NCBI RefSeq assembly: GCF_027116575.1
Contig: NZ_CP098252.1
Location: 1,798,001-1,862,000, forward strand
From: Oxalobacter aliiformigenes
GTDB taxonomy: Bacteria > Pseudomonadota > Gammaproteobacteria > Burkholderiales > Burkholderiaceae_D
Length of the DNA: 64,000 nt
Reading direction: 5' to 3'
The notes below the pieces were generated by a model. That model was not told where the DNA came from. It did no database searches and saw only the letters and a list, made by a program, of their open reading frames with translations. Below are positions 18,670 through 27,256 of the stretch, piece after piece. Position 1 is the first letter of the stretch, and every line of letters starts with the position of its first letter. Both the position numbers and the translations under genes were made by a program.

Positions 18670-19982
18670 TCCGTTTTTTCCCTGATATTCCCTGTTTTTC
18701 CCGGTACGATTTCTTCATTACCGGAAAGAACACTGTGAGAGACACCTTCGATAACCCTGACTTTCTGGAAATCACGCCCGTTCGGTTGCTGATAGGCATA
18801 TAAACCGAATTGCGGCAATATGGAATAAAGATGATCGAACATATCCGATTGGATCGCTTCATAATCGTTCCAGACTGTCGTCGCGGCAAAACAGTAAATC
18901 TCGATTGGCAAACCTGTTGCGCCCGGATCCATCTGCCGGACAAGTATCGTATCGTTTTTCACGATTTTCGGATGACTTAACAGATACTGTTCCACATAAG
19001 CCCTGAATGTTCCGATATTGGTCAGCTGACGACGATTGGCGAAACTGTTTCCGGCTTCGCCAAGCCGGTTGTTCCATTCCCCGATTTCCTTTTCCTTGGT
19101 TGCCAGATAATTCTGCAAAAGCCGTATACGGTGGACATTGATACTTTCCTGTTCTGTCAGAAAATGAATGCTGGTCTGATCAATATAAATGGAACGCTTG
19201 ATTCTCCGTCCTCCCGATTCCTGCATACCCCGCCAGTTCTTGAACGGATCGGTAATCAGACGACGGGTCGGAAAAGTCGTAATCGTCCTGTCCCAGTTCT
19301 GTACCTTGACCGTATGCAAGGCGATATCGATAACCGTTCCGTCGGCATTGAGGTTCGGCATTTCAATCCAGTCTCCTACCCTGACAAGACCGTTTGCCGC
19401 AATCTGGATACTGGCGACAAGAGACAACAGGGTATCCTGAAAAACCAGCATGAGTACCGCCGCCATGGCACCCAGTCCTGAAAGCAGAATGACGGGTGAT
19501 TTATCAATCAGTGTGGCGATGATGAGTATGCCGGCAACCAGATATATCCCGAGTTTGAGCAACTGGATATATCCCTTGATCGGGCGACTGGCTGCAATCG
19601 GCCGTCTGTTATAAATAGCTTCGACGATATTCAGTGCCGCACAAAGCGCCATGGCCAGTGTCAAAATGATGAACGAGGCCGCCACGGTCCGTACAATAAA
19701 CGCGATTTTCTCCGGAAGATGCGGGACCCACACAATACCATGCGTAAATGCCAGAGCCGGAACGATATTGGCCAACCGCGCAATAAACTTTTCAAGCAGA
19801 TTATCACCGACATCGGAAATCGAGGTGAGTCTGAGTGCCCGGTGAACCAGCCGGAGCAGGATTTTCTTGACGACAAAATTCAGAAAACAGGACACGGCGA
19901 CCAACAGACTGAGTGCTGCCAGGGTGTACAGTAATGGCGAATCGTCGAAAAAAGAAAGATACTCGTTAATCAGGGATATCAT
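18666..19982 (-). CDS. MscS-family mechanosensitive channel (YbdG/MscM-like)
   Basis: 438 residues, inner membrane. About five membrane spans are followed by the MscS pore helix and beta domain: VILLSGLGAMAAVLMLVFQD then AANGLVRVGDWIEMP, and the vestibule region ALHTVKVQNWDRTITTFPTR. Relative to MscS itself it has extra C-terminal residues (about 240-330, with SIYIDQTSIHFLTEQESINV), as in YbdG. It would open under hypo-osmotic stretch. Coupled to the MazG-like gene downstream. From 19983 to 20351 there is no gene that I can support. Confidence 0.93.
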   Translation of the reverse strand: MISLINEYLSFFDDSPLLYTLAALSLLVAVSCFLNFVVKKILLRLVHRALRLTSISDVGDNLLEKFIARLANIVPALAFTHGIVWVPHLPEKIAFIVRTVAASFIILTLAMALCAALNIVEAIYNRRPIAASRPIKGYIQLLKLGIYLVAGILIIATLIDKSPVILLSGLGAMAAVLMLVFQDTLLSLVASIQIAANGLVRVGDWIEMPNLNADGTVIDIALHTVKVQNWDRTITTFPTRRLITDPFKNWRGMQESGGRRIKRSIYIDQTSIHFLTEQESINVHRIRLLQNYLATKEKEIGEWNNRLGEAGNSFANRRQLTNIGTFRAYVEQYLLSHPKIVKNDTILVRQMDPGATGLPIEIYCFAATTVWNDYEAIQSDMFDHLYSILPQFGLYAYQQPNGRDFQKVRVIEGVSHSVLSGNEEIVPGKTGNIREKTE

Positions 19983-20351
19983 AAAAAAACCGGATTTTAT
20001 TCAATGGCGCATTTCCGGCAGGAAACCGGGACAAGTGTGCAGAAATATACCATCCATTACCGATGGTTGACAGTACTATGCAAACACGAGGCGCTCACTT
20101 TTCGTCCATTCTTCCCGGCAGAATCCTAACTGCCCGATTTTTCCCTCCCGGTCAACCGGAACAACGCCATTCATGCGAGCGGACAATCGCCTTGTCTTTC
20201 CCAAAAAAGCAGGTTATCACAGGAAAAATCCACTTGATGGAAAAAACCGTTTTTCGCATACTCCTGCCAGAGACATTTTTTGCCAATCAGATCTTTTTCA
20301 TGAATGAAATTGGTATCATGCATATTATTTTGACGACATCCGATTTCATCT

Positions 20352-21824
20352 ATGACCAACGCATCGCAACAGCAGGATTTCCCCTTCCGGGGACTGAAAC
20401 CCGAATCCGTCTGGAAACATTTCGCCGCTCTCTGCCACATTCCGAGACAGTCCAAACATGAAGGTCCTGTCAAAGACTATCTCCGGAAATGGGCGACAGG
20501 ACAGGGACTTGTCAACTTCATCGACGCGGGGGGCAACCTTGTCATCCGCAAACCCGCCAGTCCCGGACGGGAAAACGCTCCCGGTATCATTCTTCAGGCT
20601 CATCTTGACATGGTTTGCCAGAAAAACGATTCCTCCACACACGATTTTTCGCGAGACCCCATCCATGCGACTGTTCGCGGCAATCTTGTTCTCTCAGAGA
20701 ATACGACACTTGGTGCGGACGACGGCATCGGTGTTGCGCTGGCCCTTGCCGTACTGGATGACAACTCACTGGTTCATGGACCACTCGAAGCCCTGCTGAC
20801 AGTCGATGAAGAAGAAGGAATGGGGGGAGCCAACAAGCTGGCGACCGACGTACTGCAAGGCAAAATCCTGCTGAATCTCGATAGTGAAACATGGGGGGAT
20901 TTTTGTCTCGGCTGCGCCGGAGGTATGGACGTTCTGGTCCGACGTGCCGGACATCCCGAAACGTTCCCAGCCGGATGGCAGGCTGTACAAATCGACATCA
21001 CCGGGTTGCGTGGCGGACATTCAGGCATCAACATTCATGAAGGACGCGGCAACGCTATCAAGCTTCTGGCAAGAATTCTCCATTCGTTGCAAAACCGTTT
21101 TCCGGTATGTCTGTCGACTTTGACAGGAGGAACCGCACGTAATGCCTTGCCAAGGGAAGCCTCCGCCATCATCGGAGTACAACCGCAAAACACGGCTTCT
21201 TTAAACGATCTGCTTCAACAATGGCAAACCCTGATCCGTCAGGAACTGGCAGGAGTTGATGAAAATATCCGGATCGGCTGGAAACCTGTTACCGCCGGCC
21301 AAATCATGTCTTCCGATGATCAGCGCGTCTGGTTGCATTCACTGCATGCCGCTCCCCATGGTATATGGCGGATGAGTGTTTCCGCGCCCGGTTCTCCGGA
21401 AACATCGAACAACCTCGGAACGGTGAATTTGCAACCGGACAGCGGTTCATGCACGTTTATGGTCCGTTCGACCATTGAGAGCGCCTGTCATGCACTAGCA
21501 GAAGAAATCGCGAGCCTGTTTGCCCTGTCAGGTATACAAATCAGGAAAGAAAACGCCTATCCGGGATGGGCACCTGATCTTTCATCTCCCTTGCTGGCAC
21601 TCTGCCGGAAAATCTATAAACAGGAATTTGGCAGCGAACCGGCCACCCATATTATTCATGCCGGACTGGAATGCGGGATTCTGAAGTCGAAATATCCCGA
21701 TCTCGATATCATTTCATTCGGCCCGACTATTCATAGTCCCCATGCGCCGGGAGAATCCGTTGAAATCGACACAGTCGAAAACTGCTGGCGCCTGTTGAAG
21801 CCCCTGTTGAATGCCATAGAATAA
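20352..21824 (+). CDS. pepD: Aminoacyl-histidine dipeptidase PepD (beta-Ala-His dipeptidase, M20C)
   Basis: 490 residues, the family's normal length. Cytoplasmic metallo-dipeptidase that cleaves Xaa-His dipeptides. Metal and catalytic regions: ILQAHLDMVCQKN, GADDGIGVALALAVLDD, TVDEEEGMGGANKLATD and the C-terminal HAGLECGILKSKYPDLDIIS. The lid domain (about 185-400) holds GGHSGINIHEGRGNAIKLLA. A terminator follows 33 nt after the stop, so it is likely monocistronic. Confidence 0.95.
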   Translation: MTNASQQQDFPFRGLKPESVWKHFAALCHIPRQSKHEGPVKDYLRKWATGQGLVNFIDAGGNLVIRKPASPGRENAPGIILQAHLDMVCQKNDSSTHDFSRDPIHATVRGNLVLSENTTLGADDGIGVALALAVLDDNSLVHGPLEALLTVDEEEGMGGANKLATDVLQGKILLNLDSETWGDFCLGCAGGMDVLVRRAGHPETFPAGWQAVQIDITGLRGGHSGINIHEGRGNAIKLLARILHSLQNRFPVCLSTLTGGTARNALPREASAIIGVQPQNTASLNDLLQQWQTLIRQELAGVDENIRIGWKPVTAGQIMSSDDQRVWLHSLHAAPHGIWRMSVSAPGSPETSNNLGTVNLQPDSGSCTFMVRSTIESACHALAEEIASLFALSGIQIRKENAYPGWAPDLSSPLLALCRKIYKQEFGSEPATHIIHAGLECGILKSKYPDLDIISFGPTIHSPHAPGESVEIDTVENCWRLLKPLLNAIE

Positions 21825-21856
21825 AAACAGTAGTCCAACCAACCGATGTAATGGCA

Positions 21857-21892
21857 AATACCGGAAAGAAACGGATCATTCTTTCCGGTATT
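21857..21892. terminator. Terminator of pepD
   Basis: AATACCGGAAAGAA, 8-nt loop, TTCTTTCCGGTATT: perfect 14-bp stem 33 nt after the pepD stop; the T tract is weak. Confidence 0.75.
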
Positions 21893-22004
21893 CAATCTTC
21901 AAACCGGACACAAACTTGCATCTGTCCGAACCATGTCGGCCTTCAGTGACTTCTTTCACAGCAAACCGGAAAGAGAATCCCCTGCATTTGTCAGATCTGC
22001 AAGC

Positions 22005-22373
22005 TTACAAGCCGCGTTTTTCAGCAAGTGCCTGATAGAAAGCGATTTCATTTTCCCAAAGTGCCGCCCGGTCGATTTCCCCGTTTCTGAAGGCCTTCAG
22101 ATAGCCGGGCAGATTTTGCATGGAGATATAACGAATGGCTGGCGTTTTTTCAACATCCAGCCATGCATCCGGGTCATTCCCGTACCAGCCGATCGCATTG
22201 TCGCCATCCAGCAGGGACGAGACATCTTTGGCAAGACTGTTCGGGTTGTCATACACATGGCAAAAATCATCTCCGTCATCCGCAACCTGCAGTTGCAAAT
22301 AACCGCTTGGATAAAATATGACACTCATTTCCATCGACATCCCCGATTCATCTGTGAAAACGCTTTCCATCAT
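22005..22373 (-). CDS. Hypothetical acidic protein, 122 residues
   Basis: No recognised family. Acidic, no signal or membrane segment; notable regions SVIFYPSGYLQLQVADDGDD and AIGWYGNDPDAWLDVEKTP. The start is unsure: the first ATG pair (22373) lacks a clear ribosome site, and internal Met at residue 12 or 14 is possible. The 30-residue ORF at 22554-22646 lies upstream on the same strand, 180 nt away. Confidence 0.5.
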   Translation of the reverse strand: MMESVFTDESGMSMEMSVIFYPSGYLQLQVADDGDDFCHVYDNPNSLAKDVSSLLDGDNAIGWYGNDPDAWLDVEKTPAIRYISMQNLPGYLKAFRNGEIDRAALWENEIAFYQALAEKRGL

Positions 22374-22553
22374 ATAGGAAAACCGAAGAAACCGGCATGC
22401 GACAAATTTCAGTACCGAAACATATCCATTTCTGCTGTCTCATTTTTACCGTTTCCCAACCAGATTCCGCCTGTCAGGTATTCATCCCGGAAACAAGGGA
22501 AAATTCATGCCATACCGGAAAAATGAAATGTCACGACCGGAAATACCGTTCTT

Positions 22554-22646
22554 TCAGTTGATCGGAAACTGGCAAAACACGATGACCACACATACCGAAC
22601 ATACAAAAATCAGTGCATCCATTATTTCGGAAACAATACCATTCAT
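22554..22646 (-). CDS. Candidate SOS-controlled 30-residue membrane peptide (TisB-like in design)
   Basis: An ORF too short for routine calling. ATG at 22646 follows AGAGGA with an 8-nt spacer, and the TGA is at 22554. The peptide opens MNGIVSEIMDALIFVCSVCV, and residues 11-27 form one hydrophobic helix with three Cys; charges are confined to Glu7 and Asp10. Directly upstream (22667-22709) is a palindrome of two LexA boxes containing a good -35/-10 pair aimed at this ORF, giving an 18-nt leader. Size, single helix and tight LexA control resemble TisB of E. coli (29 residues). No sequence homology is claimed, and toxicity is inference. Confidence 0.55.
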   Translation of the reverse strand: MNGIVSEIMDALIFVCSVCVVIVFCQFPIN

Positions 22647-22666
22647 TTTTCAATTCCTCTCTGTTT

Positions 22667-22709
22667 ACTGTTTATATTTACAGTATATCATACTGTAAAT
22701 ATAAACAGT
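22667..22709. promoter_or_regulatory. Double LexA box palindrome with promoter in each direction
   Basis: Two 20-bp arms are perfect inverses around a 3-nt centre. Each arm has a CTGT-N8-ACAG LexA box: CTGTTTATATTTACAG (22668-22683) and CTGTAAATATAAACAG (22693-22708). On the minus strand, TTTACA (22699-22694), 17 nt, TATAAA (22676-22671) is a near-consensus sigma70 promoter toward the small ORF. By symmetry the plus strand has the same pair (22677-22682, 22700-22705). Confidence 0.8.
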
Positions 22710-22740
22710 TCCATTTTTTTGTTCCTCCTTTTCCGGACAC

Positions 22741-22774
22741 AAAAAAATCTCCCGTCCTGAAAAGACGGGAGATT
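22741..22774 (-). terminator. Terminator of the 22791-23561 gene
   Basis: AATCTCCCGTC, 7-nt loop, GACGGGAGATT, with a run of seven A on the plus strand, i.e. T on the minus strand. It ends the minus-strand gene and insulates the LexA palindrome from read-through. Confidence 0.85.
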
Positions 22775-22790
22775 GACGAAAAAAGTGAAA

Positions 22791-23561
22791 TCAGTCGTTA
22801 TTGATATCCAGCAGACCTGAATAGCTGATAAATACTTTCTCACCACGATAAACAGGCAACGGTTTTTCTCCTTCCTTCAACGGAGTATCGCGCTGCTGGT
22901 TCTCGTTGGCAAAGCTGACATACGCGAAATTTCCCCTGGCACCTTTTTCCTTGTAAGCCGCCTCAATATCCTTGATATTGGATGGGATTTTCGCTTCTTC
23001 AGGATAACGTACCGCCTGAACGACGACCCATTGCAAACCGGCATCGCCTCCCAACCAGATCGAAGGCTGCAATTCGGGATTACTGTTCCAGGCTGTCACC
23101 GACTCTCCGCTCTGAATCAGATTTTGTCGAACGACCTGAATGGCGAAATCATGCAATTCCCAGTCCGTCATTTCGATCTTTTCATCTGTTACCAGATCGG
23201 GCGGATTGACAGGTGTACGATCTTTCTGGGACAACAGTCCCCATCCCTTTTCAACAGGAATCCAGTGCCCGAACGAAAATCTCATCGGCATGATACAGGC
23301 ATGGCCATTGCACTTTTCCGCAATCTTGATCAGCGCCTCTTCAGAACCCGGTGTTTTCAGCTGACCTTCGGCATCCTCAATCCGTATGAAAAAAAGCTGA
23401 TTGCCAAGACGGAACGAAAGATGTTCCATAATCGGCTGATCCAGATGGGCACGTATCCATGCCGGCCCTCCTTCAATCTGTTGTTGCAGATGACGGCCGG
23501 CATCATGCCAGCACTGGATGAAATCATCTGACAAAACCAAGGATTCTTTTTTTTCCTGCAT
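22791..23561 (-). CDS. Hypothetical protein, 256 residues
   Basis: Start taken at the ATG at 23561 (MQEKKESLVLSDDFIQCWHD), which has AGGAA 8 nt upstream; a further in-frame ATG lies at 23609. No signal peptide or membrane helix. Some conspicuous blocks: GGPAWIRAHLDQPIMEHLSF, WNSNPELQPSIWLGGDAGLQ and LPVYRGEKVFISYSG. I do not recognise the family. The preceding gene (23661-24185) is on the same strand 99 nt away and is also unknown. Confidence 0.65.
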   Translation of the reverse strand: MQEKKESLVLSDDFIQCWHDAGRHLQQQIEGGPAWIRAHLDQPIMEHLSFRLGNQLFFIRIEDAEGQLKTPGSEEALIKIAEKCNGHACIMPMRFSFGHWIPVEKGWGLLSQKDRTPVNPPDLVTDEKIEMTDWELHDFAIQVVRQNLIQSGESVTAWNSNPELQPSIWLGGDAGLQWVVVQAVRYPEEAKIPSNIKDIEAAYKEKGARGNFAYVSFANENQQRDTPLKEGEKPLPVYRGEKVFISYSGLLDINND

Positions 23562-23660
23562 AATTATTGTTCCTGTTTCAGTGGGAGAAAAATTCATTGT
23601 ACCGGACATTTTCTTCCGGGACGTACATCCTGATCAAAACGTCAATATCTTTGTAGGATA

Positions 23661-24185
23661 TCACGCTCCGAAGTGTTTCGAGACAAGTTCTTCCGGAGAT
23701 GTCCCTCTGGAAAATTCCGATTCGACAATTTGTATAAACGCTGGCATCCCACCGCAATTTTTGATGACAGGTGTCGGACGAAGTCCTTCTTCCAGCAATA
23801 ACTGGACCAGCCGGAAATAATAAGGCAACACGCCTTCGATAAAATCCCAGCGTTTTGGCGCGGCGATGGAATACAGCCAGCGATCGACAAAATGGGCCGG
23901 TTCTTCACCGGATCTGTGCGACTGCGCTATGGTGGTATCGTAAGTCTCTTTCAATACCTGTTTTAACAGGGATTCTTCCGCTCCCTGAACGAGAAGCTCC
24001 CGAATAATATCAACTTCATACTTCTCCGGCGTCGGATATTTCTCCCGGAAGGTCTGGGCAGACTGAACACCGGTTCTCACTTCATGAACAATTCTGCTTT
24101 TCCTGAACCACCTCTGGAATACACCGAGAAGAAACACTATCACTGTCGCCATAACGACAGACGCCACGATCATCCATGTTTCCAT
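23661..24185 (-). CDS. Hypothetical membrane-anchored protein, 174 residues
   Basis: One N-terminal membrane helix (about 4-22, WMIVASVVMATVIVFLLGVF) followed by a helical, charged domain with REKYPTPEKYEVDIIRELLV and FIEGVLPYYFRLVQLLLEEG. GGGAGTG precedes the ATG. Not recognised. Same-strand neighbour of the unknown gene at 22791-23561 and of umuC, but nothing ties them functionally. Confidence 0.65.
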   Translation of the reverse strand: METWMIVASVVMATVIVFLLGVFQRWFRKSRIVHEVRTGVQSAQTFREKYPTPEKYEVDIIRELLVQGAEESLLKQVLKETYDTTIAQSHRSGEEPAHFVDRWLYSIAAPKRWDFIEGVLPYYFRLVQLLLEEGLRPTPVIKNCGGMPAFIQIVESEFSRGTSPEELVSKHFGA

Positions 24186-24310
24186 TCACACTCCCTCATA
24201 CCCGTCGCAAGCCTCCCATTCGCACAACACTGCCAACCGGTTCCGAATGCGGCCGCCATTCACGTTTTTGCATCCTATTTTAACTCATGTCCCCATATGC
24301 ACATCTTTTC

Positions 24311-25576
24311 CTAATCGCCGCATACTGCCAGTTCATTCCAGGATGTCGTATATCTTGGGGACATTCGCTCTTTTCGGGGTTCCCAATACCGGTGCATCCA
24401 GTCATCCTGTGACAGACGCAAAGCCCCGTTTCCGAACTGTCCGTTGATTTCATCCATCACCTTCATGATCCGTTCCTGTCTGGAATCGGCAAACATATCC
24501 GGAAAAAACAGTGACTCCGGAGACAGCTCACTGACGCAAACCCCTGCCTTGCGATACTCATATCCGGACTTGTATATCCTGTGAAGCCCGATCATCGCAT
24601 ACCGGTTTATTTCCACCGTACTACTGGTCGGTTCGACAAGTGGCAAACTGATATAGGGATGATATTGAGGCCGGTCTTTCCTGAACGGATCTGTCTCCAG
24701 AAACACATGCACCATCCCGGCAACAGATTCCTGCTTTCTCAGTTGCCGACCGATCTTCGTCGCATGAAAAGCCATGGCATTTTCCAGATCATCCTGTTTC
24801 GTAATCCGTTCTCCGAAAGAACGGCTGGACATAATCTGTTTGCGTGGCGGACTGATATCAGCTATCTCGATACATGGAATACCCCGCAATTCAGAAACCA
24901 GCCGTTCCATCGGCACGCCAAAACGGGCACGCATGGCCTTGATGTCCGAATCATGCAACTGGCAAACCGTTCCAATCCCAAGACGCCTCAATGACCGGTT
25001 CAGCCTCTGACCAATTCCCCATACCTCATCAACCGGAATTTTGTCGAGCAGTACGCGTTTCTGCTGTCGATCCAGAACATTGTAAAAAAAAATTCCCTTC
25101 GATTTCGGATGCTTCTTCGCAACAAAATTGGCAAGTTTCGCTAGCGTTTTCGTCGGGCCGATACCGATACATACCGGAATACCTGCCTGCTTGCAGACAA
25201 TTTCCCGGATAGCGCAAGACCGTTCCCGGATATCGTCGAATCCGGTCAGATCCAGAAACGATTCATCAACACTGTATTCCTCATGAACCGGTGAAAAATC
25301 CGCCAGCATGCACTTCACCCGGTTGCTCAGATCGGAATACAAGGGAAAATTGCCTGAAAATGCCATGACATCCCGATATTTATGCAATCCTTTTACCTTG
25401 AACCAGGGTTCTCCCATCCGGATTCCCAGCCTTTTCGCTTCATCACTTCGGGAAATCACGCAACCATCATTGCTGGACAGTACAACCATTGGCCTGCCAT
25501 CCAGATCAGGCCGGAACACCCGTTCACATGAAACGAAAAAGTTGTTGCAATCAACCAGCGCAATACATTTTTCCAT
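24311..25576 (-). CDS. umuC: Y-family DNA polymerase UmuC (Pol V catalytic subunit)
   Basis: 421 residues from ATG 25576, matching UmuC length. Error-prone translesion polymerase of the SOS response. Motifs: CIALVDCNNFFVSCERVFRP (first metal Asp), VVLSSNDGCVISRSDEAKRL, and the catalytic YSVDESFLDLTGF, then GIGPTKTLAKLANFVAKKHP, VDEVWGIGQRLNRSLRRLGI. The upstream in-frame extension to 25705 has no coding support. The usual partner umuD is not upstream here. A LexA palindrome lies 326 nt upstream (25902). Confidence 0.95.
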   Translation of the reverse strand: MEKCIALVDCNNFFVSCERVFRPDLDGRPMVVLSSNDGCVISRSDEAKRLGIRMGEPWFKVKGLHKYRDVMAFSGNFPLYSDLSNRVKCMLADFSPVHEEYSVDESFLDLTGFDDIRERSCAIREIVCKQAGIPVCIGIGPTKTLAKLANFVAKKHPKSKGIFFYNVLDRQQKRVLLDKIPVDEVWGIGQRLNRSLRRLGIGTVCQLHDSDIKAMRARFGVPMERLVSELRGIPCIEIADISPPRKQIMSSRSFGERITKQDDLENAMAFHATKIGRQLRKQESVAGMVHVFLETDPFRKDRPQYHPYISLPLVEPTSSTVEINRYAMIGLHRIYKSGYEYRKAGVCVSELSPESLFFPDMFADSRQERIMKVMDEINGQFGNGALRLSQDDWMHRYWEPRKERMSPRYTTSWNELAVCGD

Positions 25577-25901
25577 TGGTATGTTCCCGGCAGATCTGTA
25601 CTCCATCGCTGAACGCCCCCGGTCAAAGTCATCTCCGGCCCGCTTTTCATTGCGATTGCCCGATATATTCCATCCATATACATCACTCACAGCCCCCATT
25701 AGCACATGTTTTCCTTAAAATCCGGATCGGCAATAAGGGATAACCGGATCCTGTTTCTAAACAGGAAAATGCGGAAAACGCAAATCTGTCAATCAACAAT
25801 TGCCACTGCCTTGTATACAAAACCGGAATGCAGGTCAAGAGTACCCGACCAGCCTAGTTTTCAGTAAAAAATGGATCTCCGAACAAATAAACTATTATGT
25901 A

Positions 25902-25951
25902 CAAACAAGATTATTATGCTGTACAAATATACAGCATAATAATCTTGTTTG
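25902..25951. promoter_or_regulatory. LexA box inside a 22-bp-arm palindrome
   Basis: The arms CAAACAAGATTATTATGCTGTA and its inverse are perfect, separated by 6 nt. The centre contains CTGTACAAATATACAG (25919-25934), a CTGT-N8-ACAG LexA box. It lies between umuC (minus, 326 nt away) and a small plus-strand ORF (25981). Whether it serves umuC, a divergent transcript or both is not clear. Confidence 0.7.
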
Positions 25952-25980
25952 CAGAAGAAAACAATGAATCCATTACGTGG

Positions 25981-26112
25981 ATGACAACAAATAACACACC
26001 ATTTTCCATCTGCTTTATTCGCCTTGCCCGTTATCATGGCAGACATTCCATCCAGGAATGGTTAATGCAAAACGGAATGACCGGAAAAAACCGTTATGAT
26101 TTTTACCAATGA
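25981..26112 (+). CDS. Small ORF downstream of LexA palindrome
   Basis: 43 residues, starting MTTNNTPFSICFIRLARYHG and rich in basic and aromatic residues; no signal or membrane helix and no recognised family. No good ribosome site, and an in-frame ATG exists at 25897 inside the palindrome. It begins 30 nt past the LexA palindrome, so SOS expression is possible. Coding status is doubtful. The stretch 26113-26609 has no supported gene. Confidence 0.25.
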   Translation: MTTNNTPFSICFIRLARYHGRHSIQEWLMQNGMTGKNRYDFYQ

Positions 26113-26609
26113 CATACCCTCTTTTCAGTACAGACTCTGAAAGATTTTCTAACCATGAAGATGAAATTGATCTATCGTCATTCCAGGCGTCATGATAAAA
26201 ATACTGACAAATTAACTATTAAAGAAAGAAGTAAATTGCCCGATTTCATTTGTATCAGACAAAGACAAACTTGAATTGGCACATCACATTCTGCAAAAAA
26301 CGCCCGAGTCCGGTATGAACGTAAAAAGTTCGCATATACCGGAATGAGCTGACAAATAATCTAGCCATTTGATAATATTTTGCAAGGAACACTGTATTGC
26401 CCGCATTATGGGTTGAACCATTTTCAGATCATTCAGGAAAAATATTACTATGACCTGTCCTGACTGTTTCCCAAAATGCATCCGTCTCATCCTACCAATG
26501 TAATGAAACTATATGCCTCTTACGATTCTGGGAAAAACCGACTTCATTTTGGCAAAAGGCTTTCCCGAAAGTTACCGATTTGATATTACCACTATTCCTC
26601 TGAGCTCTC

Positions 26610-27005
26610 ATGACACTTGAAACCCGTTATCGCTGCCCCGTCTGCCACTATGAACGCACGCTTACATACGGCACGCAATGGTCGCATGTCGATGAATTGC
26701 ATCGATACCGACGGGACATTCTTCGCGGGAAATACGGAGATCAGGCAAAAAAATGGCTGACACGATATCCTGAAGGGATGTTGACCATATCAACAGCCTT
26801 GTTTTCCTGCCTGCGCTGCAAAGCGATACAGACGGCAGAGCGGCTACTGCTTGAATCCCCACAAATATCATCTTGGGAACTATCCATACACTGTACAGCC
26901 TGTTATGCACCCTGCCAATTGCTGGTATCTCCCCCGCAAGACCTTCCCTGTCCGGCTTGCGGAAAAACCTGTATAGCTATTGGCATACCTCCGGAAAAAC
27001 ATTGA
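26610..27005 (+). CDS. Zinc-ribbon hypothetical protein, 131 residues
   Basis: Four paired-Cys knuckles: CPVCHYERT near residue 9, CLRCKAIQT near 68, CTACYAPCQ near 95 and CPACGKTCI near 112, so two zinc ribbons are likely. No signal or membrane segment. Function unknown; nucleic-acid or protein binding is typical for such proteins but is not shown. It precedes pnuC by 251 nt on the same strand. Confidence 0.65.
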   Translation: MTLETRYRCPVCHYERTLTYGTQWSHVDELHRYRRDILRGKYGDQAKKWLTRYPEGMLTISTALFSCLRCKAIQTAERLLLESPQISSWELSIHCTACYAPCQLLVSPPQDLPCPACGKTCIAIGIPPEKH

Positions 27006-27256
27006 AAATCCGGCAGTCATATCGCACTGGTCATCTTTTCCAGAGAATTTCCCTGATTCCACCAGTTTGCTTTCATGTGACATGATCAATACACGGCTTT
27101 ACTGTCGAAGAAATACTATAATGTTATCTTTTTCCATATCTTGACAGGCACTGGCAGAACTGGTTTTCATGCAGGCAGCAAACAAGAAAAAAGTTATTTT
27201 CGTGACAAGAAAATGCCAGAAAACGGCAGATTTTTTCTTGGTTCATACAACAGTAA

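Noticed and set aside
26113..26609. Minus-strand frame 26284-26490 (68 codons)
   Set aside because: No ribosome site, no domain and odd composition.
27006..27256. TPP riboswitch before pnuC
   Set aside because: Looked for the conserved CTGAGA and GATCTGGATAATGCCAG-type pieces and did not see them.
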